NCBI GenBank assembly: GCA_026874595.1
Contig: CM049307.1
Coordinates: forward strand, 80,890,643-80,954,642
Length of the DNA stretch: 64,000 nucleotides
Origin: Sipunculus nudus
Taxonomy: Eukaryota; Annelida; Sipuncula; Golfingiida; Sipunculidae
Direction: 5' to 3'
Shown: positions 57,470 to 64,000 of the stretch, in pieces
Layout: the number at the start of each line of letters is the position of its first letter
Position numbering within the stretch: the first letter of the stretch is position 1
Made by a program: the position numbers and the translations under genes
Notes under the pieces: generated by a model
The model's input: only the letters and a program-made list of their open reading frames with translations
Told to the model about the DNA's origin: nothing
Databases searched by the model: none

Positions 57470-59700
57470 ATACGTAACAGAATCTTGGTCTCAGGTCTTG
57501 GTATTGCACGACACCTTTCTTGCCACCAGCTACTGTATAAATCATATGCAGGTCATGAGTTCATCTTATGGTCTTTATCTTATACATTGGCTCATGGCTC
57601 TTCGTTATCCTTCTGATCTTTTTTGATGGAATGTAGAGTAACGTAGAGTAACCTTCTGCTTAATGTCTCAAGCGGCCTCTTCCTTGACGTCCGATCGACT
57701 CCAACTTCTGTCAGTTCCTTGCACAATGCGAGGTAGACTTGGTAGGCATTGTTAACCACTGCCTGCTCACCAAAGATCAGCCGGAGAAGTTTCTGCTTGC
57801 ACCAAGCCCGTCACTTGGACCCTATTCATGTCCACTTTCTGAAAAGTGGTACACAACCTTCACACCATAGATATCTTTATTTATGGGTAAATGACCAAAA
57901 GCCTTCCAACATTTGTATTGGACTGCACAGTTGTCAGTCCACCTGTGCAGTACCTTGATCGCAGAAGGGCCTTGGTTTTGACTGATGCGGACCAGTAGTT
58001 CTCTTGTGAAAGCCAGCACGGCTCCAGCATCATGCTGCATATCATCAGAGAGCATAATCAGGGGCTCCTTGATAAGCTTAGGATCATCTTCAATACTGTC
58101 AGATGAACGGCGCACAACAAACACTGGGTGAAGGGTCACCTAGCTGCTCCTGTGCCCAGTGGCTGGATTCTGTCTTATCATCGGGCAGGATGTTGATATT
58201 TTCAGAAAAATCCATTATTACCACTGCGTGGTCTAGAGGCAACATCACATTTGTAAGGTTTTTCCTCATAAAGTATTGCACATCACTTCTGAATAAGTGC
58301 TAACCGTGTTCTTTCATGGAGTCTGCTGTCATCTTGTTCAGTTCTTTAGCAGTTGCCTCTACAGGGACTTGCTTCCAAACTTTCTTCGTTTTCCTTCACA
58401 CTTTGCTGTAAGTGAAGCTGTCCTCCTGTATATGCCATTCATACAAGTTAGCCACATGTTAATCCCTGCTGTTTTCTGCTCCGGTGCTCTGACTGAACAT
58501 GAGACTTTCATACTTGTCAACTATCTTCTGTTTTCCACATTCTGTACACTTTCTTGTCACACATCCTAGGCTTGGGAATTGCGTTAACTTACACAGGGAC
58601 TCATTTGACAGCTCTCGAACAGTGGTTTTTAAAGAAAGACCTGATTTCTGGCAGCCTTGGTTTAGCGCTTCTATTTTTTGTCCTAAGTTGTAATTCTTAC
58701 TACAGACACACACACGCCTGTTTGACATATTCAGCTGAGTGTAATTTTTGGAAATCTGTTTAAGAATGGTAGTGAACTTGTGTTTGTATGAGGGATGTTT
58801 TGCCTTGAATTTCTGATACAGTTGATATTTTGGAATTAGAAGATGTCGCTTTGCTTGGAGCTTTCCCTCTACCATAATGGTGTCTCGCTTATTTGGCATC
58901 ACCCTAGAATTCTCTTCCAAACTGTCAGTAATCTTTGTTTTCCATGCTTGATGCGCTACTTTGACTTTGCTTTCAGCTTTCAATTGTTGCTCTTTCCTTT
59001 TAAGATACCTCCTCCTGCTTTTAGCTTTCAGACCTGACTGGCAATTTTTCTCCACAGACACGGCTATCAGTTTTCTCTTCACTTTCGAAACTTCCTTTTT
59101 CGGTCGGCCTGGTGTTGTAACAAGGCCCAGTTCATCTATGAATGCTTTATTCTTCATGCTACCTTCGAGTCGACTCAACATGGACTTTCTCCTAGTAGTA
59201 GCATTTTTATAAGATGATGAACTGTGGTTGCCCATTTCTCTGATTCTCCTGGAAGGCCTTTCCTTGCTCTGCTTGCTCTCTTTCTAATGGAGGCCCAATC
59301 ATCAGATTTTCTTTTTTTTGTGGTCCTGCTGGTGCCACTGTTGTCTTAAGTACTCTTCATGCCTTCACCTTGTGAGCCATTGTTTTCTCCAGTGACTTCA
59401 TTCATTACGCTGACCTTTTTCGCTCCGCACTTCCTCTGACGTAGCCTTTGCTTCTTCTTGTAGGAGACATTGAAGCTTGCATTGGTTTGTCTTCTTTCTT
59501 TCACCCTAGCCCTGTACTTCTGGTTTTCAATTTTCTATTTCTCTTTGTATTTCAGGAACAACTCTCACTTTGTTTTATCTTTTCTCGAAACTTTCTTACA
59601 CGATCAGCAGTGCTTTTAACATTTTTTTTCACCTACAGTTTGTTTTTTTTAATGTCTCACTGTCTTTTTAGTCTTTCAGATGCTACATCTACTGTCCATT
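57470..59700 (-). pseudogene. Decayed transposase-like gene (DDE-type suspected)
   Basis: The minus strand carries one broken long gene. About 59590-59700: an ADRVRKFREKIKQ-like basic helix. 58459-59235: Lys/Arg-rich region, then Cys-rich part (RVCVCSKNY, CVTRKCTECGKQK). 58099-58458, same frame with TAA, TGA and TAG: KVWKQVPVEATAKEL and VVIMDFSENINILPDD. A shift near 58100-58139 leads to 57822-58139 with LIMLSDDMQHDAG, HRWTDNCAVQYKCWKAF and VVYHFSESGHE; further frame changes (GPSDGLG, VVNNAYQVYLAL) continue to about 57470. This order matches a family of long uncharacterised proteins, repeated in cnidarian, insect and mollusc genomes, with conserved DF(A/S)EN, a later D-N/G-C-A-x-Q-Y-K and H-x-K-G-P-x-D-G; such spaced acidic residues suggest a DDE transposase. 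The function is an inference. Confidence 0.65.
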
Positions 59701-60689
59701 GTTGATTGGGACTACAGAATCGAAATTTAACCTTCATTTTCTTCACTTATACAGAACCAACCTGTAAAAGAACTTTCTAGTTTTTATTTGCACACTGCTG
59801 CCAAAAACTTGTCACGAATGTAAACGTTTCAGTATATGTAACCAATATCTTAAAACTGTTCCTCATATTTTTTTCCTAATTACAACCTACATAATTAACA
59901 CACATAACTCAAAAATCATGAAGAATTAAATTAAAGTTTCTTCCTTGTAAGTATGTCTTTACTGGCAAAGCAGAGATATCAATCTATAATGTAAACAACA
60001 TGATACATTAGCCTTTGAGAACAATTACCACAACTACAATAAAATCATTTAAGTATTTTAGTAGTTAAATGTGAAATTTAAATATAAATGTTAGTTTTAC
60101 TCTCATTATATTTAATGCAATTGAGGCTGTGTGCCTGAAAATGTATCCCAAATATGTGTTACACTAATGACATATAGTGAAATGGCTAAAATAGCTTTCA
60201 GAAAACAGAATGGTATAAAGATCTGTATTCTACCAGAAAGTACTCTTTATGCCTCTTTTAATGAAACATAAATCATACACCTGGCTTGTAGTAAGGAAAT
60301 TTTCAATACATAATTGTTAAATTGTGTTACACTTGTGACGGCTTACTTGCGCATCTTAATAGAATCAGATACTTTGTAAAACTGATCAATACTCTGCTGA
60401 ACTATACTTAAAATGAAACTAAACAATGTAAACAGCATGTATGTTATGTTATGTTAGCCAGTTAGATGAAATTTATAGATTTATTCACTAGATTTCAATA
60501 AATATTGAATTTTACTTGGTTTAAGTTTGCAAATTGAAGAATAAAGATAAAGTGAATTTTTTTCTGGTGAGGATAGGCACCCATCTACCACATGCATGGA
60601 CCATCCAGTCAACCTGCAAAATTACACAAACTTATTTCCAGAAAACCAGGGGGAGCCTTTTTTTAACAGGCCTCATCTGTAAAAATGTT
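59701..60689. other. No gene seen
   Basis: AT-rich sequence upstream of the decayed gene. No repeats or coding frames recognised. Confidence 0.4.
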
Positions 60690-61040
60690 GTGCATGTGTA
60701 TATACATCTTGGATAGATTTTACCTTGAGTTAACAGGTTGGGCCACCTATAGACACGTTTACTCGGCATACATACATGCTAATATCTTAGGACGGGTCTG
60801 ACGTATCGGCTGGAAATGTTGTCGTGACAATAGATCATACATAGCTCTACCGCTCATATAAATATGGTGGCCCAACTTAAAACCGTAAAAATCACTTATA
60901 TCTCAGCATTGGTTTGACTTATCCATCTAAAATTTTGCATGTGTATAGAACTTGGATAGCTTTCTTATTCAAATGTGAAATGGCTCACCTACCATCATGT
61001 TTACATGGCAGACATCCATGCTCATATCTCAGGGCTTAGC
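60690..61040 (+). repeat. Two-copy imperfect repeat, ~245 bp spacing
   Basis: 60690-60790 and 60935-61040 share tgcatgtgtata, acttggatagnttt, a block of ccacctan-a-ca-gtttac, and catacatgctaatatcttagg/catccatgctcatatctcagg. Confidence 0.55.
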
Positions 61041-62194
61041 CTAACCCTAACAATGATGGTCTTAAATTCATGCCTCACTTCACCCATAACTCTCTGATTT
61101 CGGCGGGTACACCTAGTGGCTTGCTGACTACACGCATTCTAGTTTGTTCTAGATTTCGCTAGAAATGGACAGTGCGACACAACCAAGATATGCTAAGAAT
61201 CCTAAAACTGTTTATTCACTGTTTTAAAATTAAGGTTTTATATAGCTAATCCTGAGAAATATCATTCAAACACATTCAACATCTCATTTGGAAATAAAGT
61301 CCACACACATACGGTTTCAATGCTTCCGTTTTCATGGATCATCTTTTTTTGCAAATGAGAACCAGTAATGTTTTCATTTATATCTCGATTCCCTGGGGAA
61401 TTCTTAAAGGAAGAAAATAAAGTTTGTATTTATTATTTGCACCTTTTTTCAGTAATTGTAGTAATATTTAAATTTTCCCTGGCAACTTGCGATATTTTGT
61501 TTCTATTGAACATTTTAGGCATGGCTTTATGCAAAACTGACAAATCCTAGTGGATATTCCAAGTCAACTGTAGGTTCATATTATTTATTAGGTCGGCTTA
61601 GGAGAAATAAAGAAAATAAAGGTTATATCATAACCTGTCACAGAATAATGCAAAACTGTCACGAGCCGGAAAATTAATATTTTTTTTCATATATGGCTTC
61701 GGTATATGCATATATTTCGAGACTTCATTAGACTGAATTTGCCTGACTTGTGCACGACATATTACTTTACAACACAAAGTTTTTTTTTAAAATATACATA
61801 TGTATTTATCAGTTTGTCTGTAAGCAACATTCCTCAAAATTAATGAACTGATTGTGAAAAATATATTACAAAAGGTTTCAGTAACACCCACGGAACTTCC
61901 TAGCAACAGATTGTGGTGATATCTTCATCACCATGGTATTTTTTTTATTATTATTAACAGAATTACTAACTATTGGTAGGTGGTTGATGCAAGCAGTTAT
62001 CTGGATATAGTTAAGGATACGTTATATTGGCGGAGGTGCATGTGCTGTCACTCATTGCTATTTTATTTTATTACGGTAAATAGCCGATTGTTATGGTACT
62101 GACAAAATATTTAAGCAAGCAGGTAAATAAGCCATCAATATACGCGGCAGAGGTTTTCATGTTTAATGGTATTTTCCTGTTTGGTGACGTATTA
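61041..62194. other. No gene seen
   Basis: AT-rich, with unrecognised short frames (61368-61550). Confidence 0.4.
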
Positions 62195-62403
62195 ATGGAT
62201 ACTTGCTTGAACACTCAGCTTGAATATATTATAAATTATACAGGTAAAGATGTTTAACATCTTCCAGACACTGGAATTGAACGTTAACAGTCTTTATTAC
62301 ACTCACTCGACTCTTCAATGTATCCGCCCCGAGGCACCTGTCTTATAAATTACGGAAACCTATCCACCTATGCTAACAGGGATATATGGCGATGATTAAA
62401 ATA

Positions 62404-62460
<57 letters not shown>

Positions 62461-63163
62461 CACTGATATATTTGGGTAATTTACGAAAAAATTGGTCAGG
62501 GCGTTCTACAGCTTGTCTGGAGTACAAAGAGGTTAAATGCATAAATCACACAAATTTAGATGCCGCCACCAATTTGGCCCTATATACACCTGTATACAAT
62601 CCATTCAGACACTGTTGATATAAAAGGGTTTTCTGCCGCCTTTTAAAATAAAACAACACGTAAATTGTGTTTTACAACACCAAATTCGCAAAAGAGTCTG
62701 TCGGAATTTAGAATTATTATTAACATGATCATCCTGCCAGTATTTGGGTAGGCGTCTGTTTGAGGATACGGACAGTAACGTTACGAGCTACTAAACTTCG
62801 CCAGTACTGGAACACCAGTAAGGACGTCTAGTGGCAATAGCGTAAACTAATTGTACAAAGACTTCTGTGGGTTTTCCTCACAGAGACTGTGCAGACACCA
62901 ACCCTTGCGTCGCGTTTATCACCATGCCAACAAGGATATGTGGTGATGATTGAAAATAAAATGGACTCATGTGGATTGATGGTTTCATTATGAATACCAA
63001 TGTACATGTCAGACTAGTTACTAGGGTTTATATGTTAGGTTCATGTATACAACAGATTTCAAGGTAATATAAGAAAGTACATAAAATAATCGATGAATTA
63101 TCGATCATCGGTCGTTTCAAATTTTCAATCATCGATTAAGATCTTTAAAAAGAATTCCTTCCA

Positions 63164-63218
<55 letters not shown>

Positions 63219-63720
63219 AATTGTGTGTGCGCATTTTATCTTACATCACCAAAATGGCCGAGAGATCTGTCCGAATATAGAATTATTATTGACATGATCC
63301 TGTTATAAGTCCTTAGAATACGAGTAGTAAGAGTATGCCAGTATTAAGAATACAGAGTTGTGGAGTCCTAAATCACCAGTAAGGACATCTAGCGGCAAAA
63401 GCGTAAATCATTTTACTAGGGCGTCCATGTTTTTGGGTTTTTTTTTTCAGAGAGCATATATGCAGACTTCAGCCCGTGCGTGGTGTATTTGCAACTAGAA
63501 CCCTATCTTGACTACGGTTAAAGCTAAGGAGATATAGAACCACAGCAGTGTATAATAACCGCTGAGCTTGGATCGTGTGCGTGTCGAGACTGAGACCTAA
63601 CAGGGCCCATTGGACATCTGATCAATGTTTCCTAGCTCTGTTCAAGGAAGATTTTAAGATCACTTGCCTGCATGTATAACATATTATATAATCATGTCAA
63701 GTGTTCAAGCAAGTATCCAT
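62195..63720. repeat. Block bounded by inverted repeats with an internal tandem duplication
   Basis: Outer arms: atggatacttgcttgaacac(t) at 62195-62215 and its exact 21-bp reverse complement at 63700-63720; weaker similarity continues inward for about 60-75 bp. Inside, 62655-62960 and 63225-63500 are direct duplicates sharing tagaattattatt-acatgatc, gccagta-t, caccagtaaggac-tctag-ggc and gtgcagac. Each duplicate is preceded by a (TA)n tract (62406-62459 and 63166-63215). Confidence 0.7.
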
Positions 63721-64000
63721 AAACTGGTTCTTAAGTGCTAGACCACAAACAGCACTTACTGAGCATGTTTATGGCATATCTATCACATGATAAAAACATC
63801 CTGCCCGTTACTCTTTCGCAGTAAATGGGAAATAAAAAGTTAACTAGAAGGATCTCAGAAACCGCATACCTCCGCCAACATGTATCTTTTGAATATTGTC
63901 TGGTCTTGATCACAATTTTTGGCCAGTCCTGCATAAATAATATTAAAAATGATTCCAAGTCAAAACAAATGTGTGTCTCCAACTCAGTTTGACTGCATCA
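63721..64000. other. No gene supported
   Basis: An 83-codon minus frame (63731-63982) is unrecognised. Confidence 0.35.

Noticed and set aside
57386-57626. Two overlapping plus-strand frames
   Set aside because: They lie antisense to the decayed tail of the minus-strand transposase-like gene and have no recognisable content.

Overview
The window looks like accessory DNA from an animal genome, most likely a marine bivalve or related mollusc. It is AT-rich, full of (TA)n microsatellites, and carries several kinds of degraded retroelement. Tandem-repeat arrays with conserved flanking cores resemble the non-autonomous Helentron-type elements (pearl/HINE class) described from bivalves. The few host-type genes have canonical splice sites, which rules out bacterial sequence. 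No rRNA, complete tRNA, CRISPR array or bacterial operon is present.

The most notable content is two copies of a gene for an OLD-family protein: an ABC-type ATPase head fused to a C-terminal TOPRIM nuclease domain, the architecture of phage P2 Old and of GajA from the bacterial Gabija defence system. Copy A (minus strand, 1654-3892) is decayed. It has two frameshifts, a nonsense codon, a Walker A Gly-to-Arg change and a broken TOPRIM DxD. Copy B (plus strand, 39549-41682) keeps Walker A, the LDEPNRCLHP Walker B region, the switch His, the TOPRIM Glu and the DDDE acidic cluster. It is interrupted by two apparent one-base frameshifts, one in a run of nine A. Both copies have a splice acceptor just before the MLRR start and no helicase neighbour.

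Other host-type genes appear only when short exons are joined by eye. A three-exon, ten-cysteine Ly6/uPAR (three-finger) gene with a GPI-type tail lies at 23043-24598 on the minus strand. A three-exon C-type lectin lies at 48874-50209 on the minus strand. An orphan paralogous lectin signal-peptide exon lies at 43711-43774, inside a segmental duplication of the lectin 5' region. The Ly6 and lectin genes each carry an in-frame stop and a reading-frame problem.

Layout. 1-1310: dead LINE reverse transcriptase. 1654-3892: OLD copy A. 4450-5457: YRDD-type reverse-transcriptase relic and a GGGCCGAG-rich foldback. 5876-7090, 11276-13865, 30840-31650, 37790-38388 and 54395-54735: Helentron-like repeat arrays and fragments. 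19228-20560: minisatellite and LINE tail. 23043-24598: Ly6. 28346-29188: (TA)n cluster. 36826-37754: TTAA-flanked inverted-repeat element. 39549-41682: OLD copy B. 43455-50460: lectin region. 54865-56316: tRNA-derived SINE and a likely solo LTR. 57470-59700: decayed transposase-like gene. 62195-63720: block bounded by inverted repeats. The long stretches between these show no gene I can support.
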